From Stenopsyche tienmushanensis (Eukaryota > Arthropoda > Insecta > Trichoptera > Stenopsychidae), in NCBI GenBank assembly GCA_008973525.1, contig WACJ01000041.1:1240001-1304000 (forward strand): DNA of 64,000 nt, read 5' to 3'. Below, piece after piece: positions 34,574 to 46,749 of the stretch. The position numbers were made by a program, and so were the translations under genes. The first letter of the stretch is position 1. Every line of letters begins with the position of its first letter. The notes under the pieces were generated by a model, which made no database searches, had not been told where the DNA came from, and saw nothing but the letters and a program-made list of their open reading frames with translations.

Positions 34574-34921
34574 TCAACCGAAATGATAATCAAATTTGCC
34601 ACCAGTGATTGATTGCTTTTTAATTAGTTCAATATTGAATTTGATGGGATCAATTATGTCCGCGCCCGAAATGAATTGATTCAATACAATTTGATCGACG
34701 CGTCTATTTTTGATTTTGAAAATCGGTGTTGCGGTTGCGATATTTTTAATAAGCGATATGGATAAACTCCATATGTCCAATGCCAATTCAATCATATCCG
34801 CAAATTTATTTATTTCGCTTAAATAATGCACCTGAATAGAGATTTGTGTGCTGAAAAACTCGCTGGTTTTCTGAATATTTGCATAATATTGCTGAATAAA
34901 TTCAGTATGAGTTATAACCAA
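34574..34921 (-). CDS. unidentified 115-codon frame
   Basis: The frame opens at a TTG, not an ATG, so it would have to be an exon; possible acceptors (TTTATTCAG, AAATATTCAG) lie near its start. It reads as mostly helical (EINKFADMIELALDIWSL) and ends GGKFDYHFG before a stop. It lies just downstream of the acidic-tail exon on the same strand. No family recognised; chance cannot be excluded. Confidence 0.22.
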   Translation of the reverse strand: MVITHTEFIQQYYANIQKTSEFFSTQISIQVHYLSEINKFADMIELALDIWSLSISLIKNIATATPIFKIKNRRVDQIVLNQFISGADIIDPIKFNIELIKKQSITGGKFDYHFG

Positions 34922-34964
34922 ACAAAATTAGTGCAGAATATGTTTCCGTAGCAAACAATCGTAT

Positions 34965-35059
34965 TTATAAAACCGTTTCTTGCGTTTCTCCATCTAAGTG
35001 CATTGTATTGTTCAACAGCTCGTTGTCTTCCTCGGTAAGGTCAGAGGCTTGTCGCTCCA
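34965..35059 (-). CDS. possible terminal exon encoding an acidic tail
   Basis: After an acceptor (ATTTGACAG) a phase-1 frame reads ERQASDLTEEDNELLNNT and ends GETQETVL before TAA at 34965-34967. GC-balanced codons and an acidic, hydrophilic tail fit the end of a protein. The upstream exons were not found. Confidence 0.3.
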
Positions 35060-35702
35060 CTGTCAAATGATATCATTACTTATTCAATACAAGAGGACCT
35101 AAATTTGAGATAGAATTTAGAAATAAGAACTATAGCTCCATAGATCGATCTTAATTTATATTCCATGTTATTGTACTTGAGTACAAATTAAAAATGTCTA
35201 TGAAATAATCGCCAAAAACACAAGAAACAGAAGTAAGATTCATATTCGGGCGATCGATTTTCTTGGGCTCCAGGACACTTTTGGCAGATCTGTTTTGTAT
35301 TTGAGCAAACAAATATCCCAACTGCGAGACTCTCCGATGACAATGAGTCTCTCATGAAGAATGGCCTCTTTTTTAAACTAATATTTCCCAAACTATAATT
35401 TTTTTCCAAATTTCGGTTAATGTTGATGATTTATTTTCTATTTTATCTATAATATCTTGATACGTACTTTTTACGTAATTAAAAAACTGCTTTAAAAAAA
35501 ACGCATAACTTCAAAATCGCATAAAAAAATTCGCACAAAAAGAGATTTGAGTGTATTTGTATTTATCAACGAAGAAAACAACGTTCATCAACGAGCGCTT
35601 CAATTTTAGCCTTCTGACAGTTCGTGCGGCACCCACTTGTCCAGTATTTTTATCTTTTCTATATTGAAATTATTTTGTCTTTTTCGAATTATTCTTTCAC
35701 AG

Positions 35703-35909
35703 ATCAATCCTTTTCCGAATGTGCAGTTGATATTTCCACCTGCTTTCGGAGCATTGTACCCCGAGCACAATGGAAATGGAATACGCGGGACACTTCTCCT
35801 TTACATGGCCACGATTTGGATCGTAGCTAAAGCCGGAAAACAAAATCCGAGAATTCCAAAATGCGACTTTGATTTGAGAAACCTTAGCAAAATGTTCCAA
35901 TTCGTATAA
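35703..35909 (+). CDS. possible terminal exon with a membrane segment
   Basis: The acceptor TTCTTTCACAG is followed in phase 0 by INPFPNVQLIFPPAFGALYP and a hydrophobic stretch GTLLLYMATIWIVAKAG that could cross a membrane. It ends NLSKMFQFV before TAA. A second acceptor (AATGTGCAG) lies 24 bases inside. Family unknown. Confidence 0.3.
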   Translation: MNPFPNVQLIFPPAFGALYPEHNGNGIRGTLLLYMATIWIVAKAGKQNPRIPKCDFDLRNLSKMFQFV

Positions 35910-37671
35910 ATCCGTTTGACTGTGTGTTGTGTAATATATAATAAAGTAGGCTTGCTACTGTTTTAGTGGTTATGTAATGCTGCGTATAGACACACATTTA
36001 TACACACATACAGGAGAGGCGGCGTGGCGCATGCGCATAGCGTGTTTATGATCTATGCAACGAATACGAACGATTATTTCTCCCTTTCCGATGAACTGCT
36101 TAGTTATTTCGTATATATTGTGTATAATATCGAATATACGTGAAAATTTTGCTCTAATTCTATCTCTTAATCGTGACATAGGTTAATTTTAAAAATTATT
36201 TTAACAGATGTCAGGTCGCATACTTATATTTGAGTGTTTCGCTTCGTCATATCATTTTAAAAGCACACAAATCATGTATACTGACATTGAAATTTCTATT
36301 TTAAGTTCTATGATATAAGCCTAAGATATACTTTGCCGTAGAATGATGAAGTAAAATCACATATTTAGTAATGTTCTTTTCATTAGAGTACGTCCGATTC
36401 AAGTTGAATTAGTTTAGTTTTCGCTCCTAAATTTAAGCGTAAATTCTATTTATGAAACTTGAATTTATTATTGGATTATCCTCGTACGCTACTGTTGAAA
36501 TATGGGATTGAAAGAGCTAATCCGAACGGGTTAAAAGGTTCCATTGTGCGAGGCATGATAGCGTTACTTGTCACAAAATGACACAAAGTTAGCTTCGGAC
36601 CTTTAGAATTAGCTAATGTTATTCAACGAAGACCTATGACAACGGTTTCTATTCACTTTGGGCGAGTTTTTGTAGATGGACCCTTCCCGCCCTTGCGGGG
36701 TGTGCATCCCTGGAATGACGTACGAATTTAATTTAGAATTATTTCAAAATTCGCATAATCCTGCTTCTTTGTATAATGTCTACTTGAGGTGGAACGGGGG
36801 GACGTGTCACCCTGTGTTTACCTTTGGGGGTATGAGAGTTCGTTCGATATAAATCATGGTGGAAAAAAAGTTAAGCCGGGATGAAGGTGGGTTAAATCTG
36901 GGTCGTATTTTGACAGGTGTCAAATGGGACTTGGTTTCTCGCACAAAACATAACAGAGGAACTGATTTAGTTTTCAACCGTGTTCGGAAAAGTATTTTTT
37001 TCGTTTGGAATATTCACAACCAATATACGTGCAAATATTCGTTGAATTATTACATATTTTGAATTAATTCATATTGTCGGTTTTGATCTGGAGGCTTTGA
37101 GTTGTCAGATATTTGGATCTTCATAGAAATGCCGGATTCCGTGGAATATCCGGTTTGTTGGATCTAAACAGCAGGAAGTGGACCTTCTGAGGGTAAAGGC
37201 AAACGCTTTACTATAATTGTTTATTTGTTAATAGTTTGGTATTGATATCTACTATATATATAATACGCAATATAACTAAAATTCTATATAAAATGATAAA
37301 TAAATATTTATTTTGTGGCATACTATGTCATATCCATTAACTTATTGTACCGTTGCACGTTGATAATATACTGATGATATATTGATATAGAAATGGAAAA
37401 AAATGATAATTATTTTTATTGATATGATAATTACAGGATTTATTCTGTAAAATAATTTATATTTTTATTTTTGACCTTTCTTCAAAGATTAAGTACTTTT
37501 TTGTGAAGCTCTAACGATTCAAAAGTGATTTTGGACGTTTTTAAAATCAGATCTACAACTAAAAGTACCCACAGCTAAACTAATATTATGATGTATATGA
37601 ATAATAAATAAAATAAAGTTATACGCGAGTTCATACAGAACATACTATCCATACAAAATACATTCCATCCG

Positions 37672-37947
37672 CTAAGTTATTTGTAACGCAGAACGAAAAA
37701 ATACAAAAAAATCGCAAATGGTTTCGCAAAATATAAGAACGGGGTTGTCGTGCAAGCTTATCAGATTTCTGATTTTTTTCTTAACCCTATCGAATCGGAA
37801 ATCGTAAGACAGAGACAGGTGTCTTGCATCGATTAAGTCACTATCGACGGATAAGTTATCAAGCTCTTTCAACAAAGATAAGATGATTTTGGTTCGTGTT
37901 GTCTTGAGAGTAGGCGTTTGTTTTGATAATTTAGATACTCGCATCAT
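37672..37947 (-). CDS. unidentified 91-codon frame
   Basis: Starts at a tandem ATG in AAAAATGATG and reads MMRVSKLSKQTPTLKTTRTK, then a helical part (IILSLLKELDNLSVDS) and a hydrophobic C-terminus, ending in TAG. Codon use is mixed, not merely AT-rich. No intron signals are needed. It lies close to the TIR repeat at 37982-38384. Possible small gene; no family recognised. Confidence 0.3.
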   Translation of the reverse strand: MMRVSKLSKQTPTLKTTRTKIILSLLKELDNLSVDSDLIDARHLSLSYDFRFDRVKKKIRNLISLHDNPVLIFCETICDFFVFFRSALQIT

Positions 37948-37981
37948 TTTTATCGTTGACCAATTTTGCTATTCCCACTTG

Positions 37982-38384
37982 ACTATTCTGGAGTGGCGTC
38001 ATTAGCCGAGTGTCACCACTTCTTTACAGAATCTACTCCTTCAGAAGTAAACTAGCAGGCTTGCACGGTAACCCCTAACCCTTTTATTTTCACAACATAT
38101 TAATAGACAAAAATAGCTGAACAACAGAAAGCAGATACCATGCAAGTTAAACATTAAAAAATATTCCAAAGAAATAAACTAATATTGTGTGCTATCAATA
38201 GTGTTAAGGTTCATTTATTGAGCTTGGTTCATTATCAAGCTTGTTACACGCTGCGGCGGAGCTAACGGAAAAAGTGGATTTAAATTAGAGCGTAGCATGT
38301 GTGTTCTCCGGTTCGAAAGGGATAAACGAGTAGATTTTGCAAATAAATGTTCAAACTCGGATAATAACGTCACTCCAGAACAGT
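37982..38384. mobile_element. TIR element of 403 bp
   Basis: Left ACTATTCTGGAGTGGCGTCA then TTAGCCGAG; inverted right ACTGTTCTGGAGTGACGTTA then TTATCCGAG. The inverted repeats are about 29 bp with four or five differences. No coding capacity and no other copy seen here. Confidence 0.6.
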
Positions 38385-39001
38385 ACACGAGACTTTATAT
38401 AAGTACCAGTCAAGTTTAAAAAATAAAATTCCTTAGAGCAATAGCCTTGACTTGAGCAACTAATTACCAAAAAATACGCATCGTCTCAAAACAATACAAA
38501 CAATAAGATTTTATGAAAGCATGACACATGTAACAGGAGAAGATTTTCGATAATATTCCTAAAGATGACAAGTGCGTTATCGGTTCGAAAGCTTCGGGGA
38601 TAATCTGGAATAATATAAAAGAGGTGTGGATAGCCTCGAGGAGTTTAAATTGAAGTTTAGCTTAATCAGTATTGAGCGGGTCTTGAAGAATTTCTAGTTA
38701 GTTATTGGGGTCCGACCAATCGTCTTGGCCGCAGGAAGACTTTTCGATCTCATGATTGAAATTTATATCTGCTGGAACAATAATAAATACACTCCGGGCC
38801 CAGTGTCTGTCCCCACACCACTGTTTTTCAATTTTTAATGATTTAATGACATTTGTGAAGCTTTAATATGTTCCCTAATCATTGCAGATAGTATTTGCAG
38901 CATATTTTGATTTAAATTATGAAATACCGCAAATGCGATTAATTTATTTGAAATTATATTATTATTTGAAAAATCATCATTTATTTCCATTTTATCCAAT
39001 A

Positions 39002-39026
39002 TGAATATATATATATATATATATCT
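39002..39026. repeat. (TA)n microsatellite
   Basis: Uninterrupted TA dinucleotide run of roughly a dozen copies, an ordinary simple repeat. Confidence 0.9.
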
Positions 39027-39972
39027 TCTTTAAATACAAAGTTACAAAATATAATACAATGTTATGATAAATAACATATGCAATTTTGTATGAATCAGGA
39101 ATGTCGAAGGGAAATAGTTTATGTGATGATTCAATAAATTTTCATCGATGGGATGTGGGAAAATCTTCAGAAATTTCGCCGGTGCACAAGCGATATGTCA
39201 TTTCTTTTGCAATAACCTAATAAATCCATTTCTTCCCTTCACGTCTCTTCAGATTTTATCGTCACGTGTGGACGTATCAATAAAATATAAAATATCTATT
39301 CCGTGTGTCCTCCCCGCTCTTTTTCTTTGAGATAGTGCCATTTTTTACGTTCTATTTGCCGGCAAGAAAGATGGAAGGCTACTTTGTAATAAAATTCTAT
39401 GCGATACATGAACCATGAGCAAATAAAAGATATGTATATTGCATAGGGTGTTCACGAGCGACCCGGGAGTCTTTTTGCAGTTTTCTATCGTACAAAGTAA
39501 TGCGAAAATGCATTAGGAGACCTGAATTGAATGGATGGGTACGTCTTTATTTTTGTGTATCGAAGCCCTGGGAATGGCTGTTAACACATAGCAAACCATA
39601 CGACCGAAGCATTTTCATACATACATATTGCTGATTTTGTAGGAAAATAATAAAATTGAATACGAGCCTATGTTATGTTATGACTGGCAGTCCTATGCAG
39701 CATTAGCGTGAGATCTATAAATGGTCTTCCGGATGTTGACATATTTACATAATATTTTTTTAGTATTGGGTGATACTATTAAAATGTATCATTCAATTAT
39801 AGCGAGTAACGTGTGAGAAAAATGCTCTACAATATTAAACACTGAAACCCTGATGCAAAGAAAATATTCATATTCGATCATTTTGAAATCCTCAATGGGC
39901 CAATAACGATCGCTGTTTGTAATTCTCGTTAGTTTCACTATCGTCGATATATCGTTGCTTAGTATCAGAGTA

Positions 39973-40470
39973 AGGAATCCAATCCCGAGCCAAAATTTCG
40001 ATCCGCAAAATTCCCGATTTCCCGACAAATTATTTATTTCCGTCGTTGCAGATGAATACTTATATACTATAATACTTTGATGTGATTCGTAATTATATTA
40101 CGGAGGAATACAAAAAATTTGAATCCCATATTAATAATATTTCATATCGATATTCCCATTATTAGAGTCGAGGTGTAGTAAATACATCACCGGTAGGGAA
40201 GGTATATATAACAATTTGAAAAACATAAATGTACTCTATATCTGTATACATAGATTAGACAGTTACTGCAGTTAATTAGTAGTTAGGCCACTGTTTCCAA
40301 ACGTCCAGATTTCGGCGGAAATGTCTCGATTTAGCAGCCTTCATCGTGTTGGCGAGGTGTACAATTTATCTTAGATAAAAATGTCAATCCCGAATTTTTC
40401 AGGATTGCGTTTACTAATCCCGGGATTCACGAGCACCTAAAACTGTTCGGGTTCCTGGGATTGGATTCCC
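39973..40470 (+). mobile_element. 498-bp TIR element with TA duplications
   Basis: Left AGGAATCCAATCCCGAGCC and inverted right GGGAATCCAATCCCAGGAACC, with TA at 39971 and 40471. It lies between a palindromic block (CGTCGATATATCG, near 39944) and CCAGAGGGTTAA, so it inserted into the right end of a piggyBac-like element. Another long copy is at 11060-11470. Non-coding. Confidence 0.7.
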
Positions 40471-40684
40471 TAATCCAGAGGGTTAAGAGATATTATTACC
40501 TTCATTTCTTATTGATTTACCAGTAATATATTTTTACTTTTGTACAACCATATAAGATTCCTTTTATAATCACTTATTATTTTGCCATATTTGTTAATTA
40601 AACTTTTCGTTAATAAATCACATTGCTTATATTTGAATTAATAATGGTTTTGCATCGTCTCTATACCTACGATGGTTCTAATAA

Positions 40685-41768
40685 CCCTTTTTGTGCCGAC
40701 TGAAAAAAAATGCCTATGCGAAGAAATTAATACGAAATAAAAGGAGAATAAATTAATGCCAATTGTATATTTATCTTAAAAATATATTTATCTATTAGGT
40801 CGAGTCATAAATAATTGCCGATTTTTTTCAAATATTTATTTGGCTTTAACAAAATAATAAAGTTTATCAATATCCTCCTCGTATAATTTAGCAAGTTTAG
40901 ATGAAAAAAATTTTTCGATAGCATAAGACAGAACAGCCAAGTTCCATATTTTTTTCTTGCGTTAATTTTGTTGTATGCGGTTTTGCATTATTGTGTATGA
41001 CATTTTCCCGATTGACGAGAGAATGGCGTTTTTCTTGAATATGTTTCAGCTCCAGTAATTATTCTGCTTAAAAATGGCTCAATTTTTTTGCCGCAAGAGG
41101 AGATTCTTTATTGCCTTCATTAAAATTATGTGGCATTCACAGATCCAATTTGCTAACCTTTCCTAATTTTATCAAGTACCGGTAAATAGTTGATTGTGAT
41201 GTATTTAGCTTCTCTAACAATTCCCTTGTTGATTGACATAGATTTTGTTCCAATAACATCTTTAAAATGTCTTCATCAAAGTCGGCAGGGTTCTTGATCT
41301 TGGTTCATTTTTAGGGTCTCATCTCCCGAGTGATATTTTAAAAATAATTTCTTATTGTCTGTTACTCACTGACTCACTGCTCCTCCACCGTATATATCAC
41401 ATATTTTTTTAGGTCGTAGCAGTATCACTTTTGCCTCGTTTAAACTCCCAAATATGACGATAATGCACTTTTGATTTGATTTTATTTTGACTTATATCTA
41501 TCTAATGATACCCTATATTCACCAATACGGATGAATCATCAAGGGTAAAAACAAATAATTATAACGACTTCTTTTCGCCGGCAACTATTTATGACTCAAC
41601 CGAATATTACACAAGGTTTTATAGAACGTTCTATAGAATTATTTTGAGATAAAATTTTCTCGTGATACGAATATTAGAGCACCATCGCATTCGCAACGAT
41701 ATATCGTCGTTGGTATTTGGCGTAAGTGCTGCCAATGACGATATATTGTTGTTTGGTTCTAAGAGGGT
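40685..41768. mobile_element. piggyBac-like element carrying a mariner
   Basis: Left end CCCTTTTTGTGCCGAC, right end GGTTCTAAGAGGG followed by TTAA; the left flank is ATAA, probably a mutated TTAA. Just inside the right end lie two copies of an ACGATATATCGT-type palindrome. The left interior AGGAGAATAAATTAATGCC matches the copy at 15011. Without the mariner it is about 270 bp and non-coding. Confidence 0.65.
40795..41604 (-). mobile_element. mariner, internally deleted
   Basis: Inverted ends TTAGGTCGAGTCATAAATAA and TTCGGTTGAGTCATAAATAG with TA duplications at 40793 and 41605. The minus strand encodes decayed transposase: HIWEFKRGKSDTATT (N-terminal helix-turn-helix), PADFDEDILKMLLEQNLCQS and STIYRYLIKLGKVSKL (second helix-turn-helix), then a jump to the C-terminal KLAKLYEEDIDKLYYFV. 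The catalytic D,D34D core is largely missing. 810 bp against the usual 1.3 kb, so inactive. Confidence 0.85.
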
Positions 41769-43033
41769 TAAGGATTCACCAAGTACTATTCAAATTACAC
41801 AGGCGTTTTAATTAAACATCGTGACACATACGCATTAGCTTAACATTAATCTTCTAGTGTATAATTAGTATTAGGCATCGATTACATTGAGACTTTGTTC
41901 GTAAATTCTGTAAATATCTAATGATAGAAAGAGCAAACCTGCATTGAATACAATGTTAACGTTTGAATCTCTGCCAAATATGTTTTTTTTTATTTGAAAT
42001 TACTGTTCAATAGTGGAAAACTAATTTTGAAGATAGTTTGGGCTTCTGCTGAAAAATGATGATAAAATTTGCGGCGGAGCTAATTTTGAATTTATCTCCC
42101 CACAACGAGAAGCATATTAAAACATGGTTACTTTAGAATTTATTGGAATACATTTTTCATCCTGATGTGGATGTGACCTAAGCGAACAAGGTATCCTGGT
42201 GAAAATAGGTTCGGGCCAGAAGGAATATATTCCGAGCACGTGCCCCACAGTGCCCAACGATGACACTGGTAAATATATGAGAACTACATATCTGCACGAC
42301 CATCAGCCGCAGTGCTCAATTTCTAATTGCCAATCTGCAAACAGCAAAATATCCAGAAAATTATTTGCATAAAATCAAAACCCAAATGCCATAGAGATTG
42401 CGTACACCATGTGATATTTTGCAAAAAGGAGCCTTTGAAATATGAAGCACGCCCCATGCGTGTGTGCGTTGGGTAGTTCAAATAATGCCCTTTGGGGCCC
42501 ACTCTATCAAGCGGTCTCCATCCTTCCAAAGGACCCGGGTGGTCCTGTTTTGTTTGCTCTGGTACATTTCCAGCATGGTGACCTTTCCTTCTATGGCTTT
42601 GTTTATTCTTTTGATGCCATAAATTTGAATTTAATAAAGGGGAACGTATTGGGGGACTTTCATTTTTGTTTGCGGTAATAAAATATAGTATCTTGATCGT
42701 AATGCCTGTGTATATGGACGTACGTACAAAAGGATATGGCGAATTAATGTAACGACGACGCGAGGTCGTCAATTGTTACATGTATTGCTTCATTTTGAAT
42801 TTAGGTTATTTAATGACACTGTGGAAGCCATTCATTCTGGAATGAAATACTGTGTTTAACTTCTCCGTCCGAAACGAGATTCTTGAATCATATAATTATT
42901 AACAGTTACACCAATGTTTTGTTGTAGATTATTTTTATTAAATATCTATAGTATTATAACTTTAATACAAATCATTGAGCTTAATTTTTGAGATGTTTGT
43001 CAATTTCTTTTTATGCTTATCTTCATTATATAG

Positions 43034-43110
43034 ACCATAGGTTTCCAACCTATCCCCAAAGGGGTCGCGACGGATTTTCTGGAGGGGTTGCCAACTTATA
43101 CAGTCAATAA
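43034..43110 (+). mobile_element. hAT-like terminal fragment
   Basis: CATAGGTTTCCAACCTATCC followed by CCAAAGGGGTCGCGACGG resembles hAT ends of the type CAGNGGTTCCCAACC. No partner end or coding sequence is visible. Confidence 0.35.
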
Positions 43111-43169
43111 AAAAATATTCACTATAATACAATTTTTATTTATAATGGTGTCTTGAAGTTTGAATAATA

Positions 43170-43485
43170 TCATCTAATCTATGAACAAATATACAAACAT
43201 TGATTTTTATGTATAAGATCTACTGCAAGTTAATTGTACTATATTTATATTATTTAAAAAAGTGCAAACAATAAGTTGGCAAGGTTTTATTGCAATCAAA
43301 TAAACGGTATGGCAGCGCATTAAATACGGACAAACAAATATCGATTTTCATATTTTAGACTATGCCTATGTTACTTGCGAAATCCTAAGCAATAAGTTAA
43401 AGAAGTTTTATCACAATCAAATGAACGGTATGGCGGCGCATTTCGAACGAACAAAATCCAATTCATTTTTATATATTAGAAGATT
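43170..43485 (-). mobile_element. tandem Helitron 5' segments
   Basis: Same arrangement as 26940-27256: minus-strand units with CTAATATATAAAAATGAATT or variants, GCGCCGCCATACCGTTCATT and GATAAAACTT, then a third partial unit. No CTAG end. Confidence 0.55.
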
Positions 43486-44138
43486 GCACAAGGACAGCTT
43501 CATCTTTCAATTAACGACTTCCACTGACAAATGGAAAGAAAACAACACATAAAATCAAATTTCCTAGGAGCTAAGAAGTTTCATTTCTACCACGCCAATA
43601 TTTATGTTTGTTCCAATATCAAACACTTGGCGGTTTAATAATTTTTACGCTCGAATTGAGGATCGTGAATATACAGTATCAGAGCTTAATTTGAATTTAA
43701 ATGAGATTTATGAAGTCTCTATTGAAATTTGCAAATACTCGTAATTGAAATTCGCTGATGAATATGAAAACAGATTTAAACGTATGCAATATTATTATTT
43801 TTCATGTGAAATTGAAAAATGAAAATATATCGTTTTTTAGCGTTTTTATGACTTAAATCATTACTAAATCTAAAATCTGTTGATTTAATTAAAAATCATG
43901 TATTAAGAGTATCTTATTTATTGTGAGAAAGCTTTATGAAGCGTCTGAGATAGGTGATAAGAAGCTCTGAAATTAATAAATATTTAATTTAAACTATTCA
44001 TAATGCGATCATTATTGCTTTGGTTGATATTAGTGCTCATTTATTGCCAATAACATAAACATATTATCATTAATATAGGTCAATGGGCATTTCCGGGCTA
44101 ATTAGTTTGCGCCAAATTTACGGCATAATTTACATTTT

Positions 44139-44417
44139 ATGTTGACTTATGATTTTACCCTACAAAATAAATATTATAAAGTTATTCTTCCGAGTCTTCC
44201 GATTTCATTTCGGAAAAGCCTTTTATTGCAATTGGAAAAGATTTCAAATGAAAATTGTGACTATCATATTTTGCATAAGCAGCAAATTCTGATGGTGATG
44301 TCCAAAAACATAAAATTGCGGGAAAAAATGAAATATTGTACAAAAATGCGGGAATTTATTACACAATCCAATATGAGCTTCCCGCAATCAATGCCCTTAA
44401 GTGCACTTCAATCTTAA
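44139..44417 (+). CDS. unidentified 92-codon frame, coiled-coil-like
   Basis: Begins with ATG (MLTYDFTLQNKYYKVILPSL) and continues with a helical, charged stretch (LLLQLEKISNENC, KNIKLREKMKYCTKMREF), ending SMPLSALQS before TAA. A second helical frame follows on the same strand at 44531. The pair may be exons or halves of one gene, but I see no convincing donor between them. Confidence 0.28.
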   Translation: MLTYDFTLQNKYYKVILPSLPISFRKSLLLQLEKISNENCDYHILHKQQILMVMSKNIKLREKMKYCTKMREFITQSNMSFPQSMPLSALQS

Positions 44418-44530
44418 ATTTAAATCAGATTTTTTTAAGCTGGGCTTTTTCCAACTTATCTTATTTCATCTGAATGTCGTTTTGCTAGTGGTTGTAGATC
44501 TTATTACTATTGAAAAACATATGTGCCACA

Positions 44531-44716
44531 ATGTATGTTGATCTGTCTCAAACAATAAAACTGCTTATTTTCGCGATGCTGAAACATGACGCTGAATTGA
44601 AGAAGCTATTTGTAATAAGCACGAAGGAATGCACAAAGTTGTGTTATACAATATCCGATCTGCAAGAAACAGGTCAGATGCTTGAAGATAAATGCAGACA
44701 GTTGCTAGAAGTATAA
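44531..44716 (+). CDS. unidentified 61-codon helical frame
   Basis: An ATG opens MYVDLSQTIKLLIFAMLKHD and runs through DAELKKLFVISTKEC to LEDKCRQLLEV, then TAA. It reads as one or two amphipathic helices. The last codons overlap a possible donor (GAA followed by GTATAA). It lies 113 bases after the previous frame. Function unknown. Confidence 0.25.
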   Translation: MYVDLSQTIKLLIFAMLKHDAELKKLFVISTKECTKLCYTISDLQETGQMLEDKCRQLLEV

Positions 44717-45439
44717 ATAGCGTAACCAAGAAACGCTCGAGTGTTTTCATAGCTACAACGGGAATACGTTCAATTATTACAATTACCATTTTAATGTTCG
44801 TTTTCTTTGAAGTTGAAGCTGTAAAATATTTTTATCGTGCATTTCCCGCTGTAAAGGTAGATATGGCATTGTGGCATATGTGCATTACGTGATGGCAATA
44901 AAAGAGACACAGTTTTAATGCTGCGGAAGTATCTTTGCATATCCGTCGTTCCAACGAGTTGCGGACGTAGGAGGAAGACTTTTTATGCTCGTGCAGAATT
45001 ATGGAAGTGAATAAGATAGGGCGTCGCTTCCATCTGAACTTTTCAACCCCCCGGGGGTAAATTTGTTTATCAATGTATGACGCGACAGGATGACTATGAA
45101 GGCTGAATACCCTCTGCGACATAGCACCAATAAAATAAAATGTATGCACAGAGATCAAGAAGGATGGTTCTTACGCTCTTATACATTTGATTTTATAATA
45201 TTTTATTAATTCATAGAATTAAATGCGATAATTTTAATAAAGAAAGAGGGTGATCGTTATCGGAAAGTCTCGCAGTTGGGTTCTCTATTTTTTGTCAAAA
45301 ACTTGCAGCTTCTTAGACGTCATGTTTTGTCTTAAAAATGTCTTAGACCGATGTAAAATAACTCCATAATTAATAAATCGCTAGTTATGAGCAAACAATA
45401 GATATTTTTTTTCTTTAAAGTCCTTATGATGTCCATCAA

Positions 45440-46370
45440 AGCATGAATCTTGATGTGTCATATCTGATGTCGGATATAGGGGATCTCCATAGGAGATATT
45501 ACTAGATAATGGATTTAATATGGTGGTTTCCCATTGCCTTCCACACATGGTGAAGTAAGTATAGAATTATTCGGAAAGGTAGGAGAGAAGAGAATCTATG
45601 AGTTAATAACGAATGTAATCATAAATACCTTCAATATCTAGTGTATGATGTGTTATATTTATGAATGATTTTCATATGAAAGTTTTCGTGAAACAATTTT
45701 TCATATGTGGTTAAGTTAGGATAAAATTATTTTATAAAAAAAAAACTGATAAGAAAGGATCGTTTAACCCTTCTGTCAATAAGATGATCTGGCCAGACCA
45801 TTATGATTTTGCGATGAGTTTTTTTTAATAATAGTTATGTATAGATCTTACCAAATCTCTCTGAGTTTGTCCATTTAAGGATTTTACAGAATTTAAAATT
45901 TAAAAGAATCGAGATCCTAGTGTTTCGAGAAAAAAGGATATTTATGTACCTAGAGCCAATAACATAGGTTTGGTTAGACCTAGATATTTTTTCAAAGGAT
46001 TTATACAGGACATCACGTTTTTCTTCATTTTCTGTAAAGAAATTTTAATCTTTTTTTTACATAAAATAAGTTATAATATTTCTTACGCTGACCTGCATTT
46101 TTATCTGTTTTAAGAAATCCTTTTTCCTTCATATGTTTGGAAAAACTTATGTTTTTTTTTACTTGGGCTGCAGAAAATATGATAGTTTTCATTTCATTGA
46201 CAAAAGGGTTAATTGTAAATGATATTTTAATTATTATTGCAAATCTAGTCACTCTTGTGTGATCTTGCACGACTTTATTCATCCCCAGAATGTTCACTTT
46301 TTCAGATTAAAAATATCAGGCTAAACCTGGAACAAGACGATCGAAATATTATATTAATTCACTTGATCTC
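45440..46370. repeat. interspersed repeat, copy 1 (interrupted)
   Basis: CCATTGCCTTCCACACATGG, then AGTAAGTATAGAATTATTCG; later ATTTTAATTATTATTGCAAA, CACGACTTTATTCATCCCC and CTGGAACAAGACGATCG. The same blocks occur closer together at 49185-49440, so about 500 bp here is inserted. The insert includes the TTAACCC terminus at 45764. Class unknown. Confidence 0.55.
45764..45800 (+). mobile_element. TTAA-type terminus with palindrome
   Basis: TTAA then CCCTTCTGTCAATAAGATGA and the palindrome TCTGGCCAGA (45788-45797). The partner end was not found. Confidence 0.35.
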
Positions 46371-46626
46371 CCAAATATGTTAGTTTTATTATTTTTTCCA
46401 TAATCTGGATTCAAGCCCAAATCTTTATGTTATGAGTCCAAGATCTTAAACACTATATGAAGGTCGGTGAACCTATGACTTGTGGTTTAGATACTGTACA
46501 TCACCGTTTTTCTTAAAGTTATCCACCTATAAAATAATCCAATTCCGATCAGGAATATGACCTGTAAGTGCGATATTAAAGTGATTCTTGAATGCATGGG
46601 TGGCGATGATAAAACGACCGCTTGAA

Positions 46627-46749
46627 AAGTACGCCTCTAAGGCGAATGTGCGCTATTCTTTCGAATAAATGTTGCCCGATACTTTTCAAAATAATTGTCG
46701 CTTCAGGGTGTGCGTTTCAAATTCGGAATTTTCCTTGCTGCACCCTGTA
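46627..46749. mobile_element. TA-flanked MITE, copy 2
   Basis: Shares AAGTACGCCTCTAAGGCGAA with copy 1 and ends CTTGCTGCACCCTGTA. The left terminal repeat is missing, so it is truncated. Confidence 0.55.

Noticed and set aside
42323..42772. 149-codon minus frame and 78-codon plus frame in a GC-balanced block
   Set aside because: Phrases such as PGPLEGWRPLDRV hint at a retroelement, but no motif order could be confirmed and both strands are open; too uncertain to annotate.
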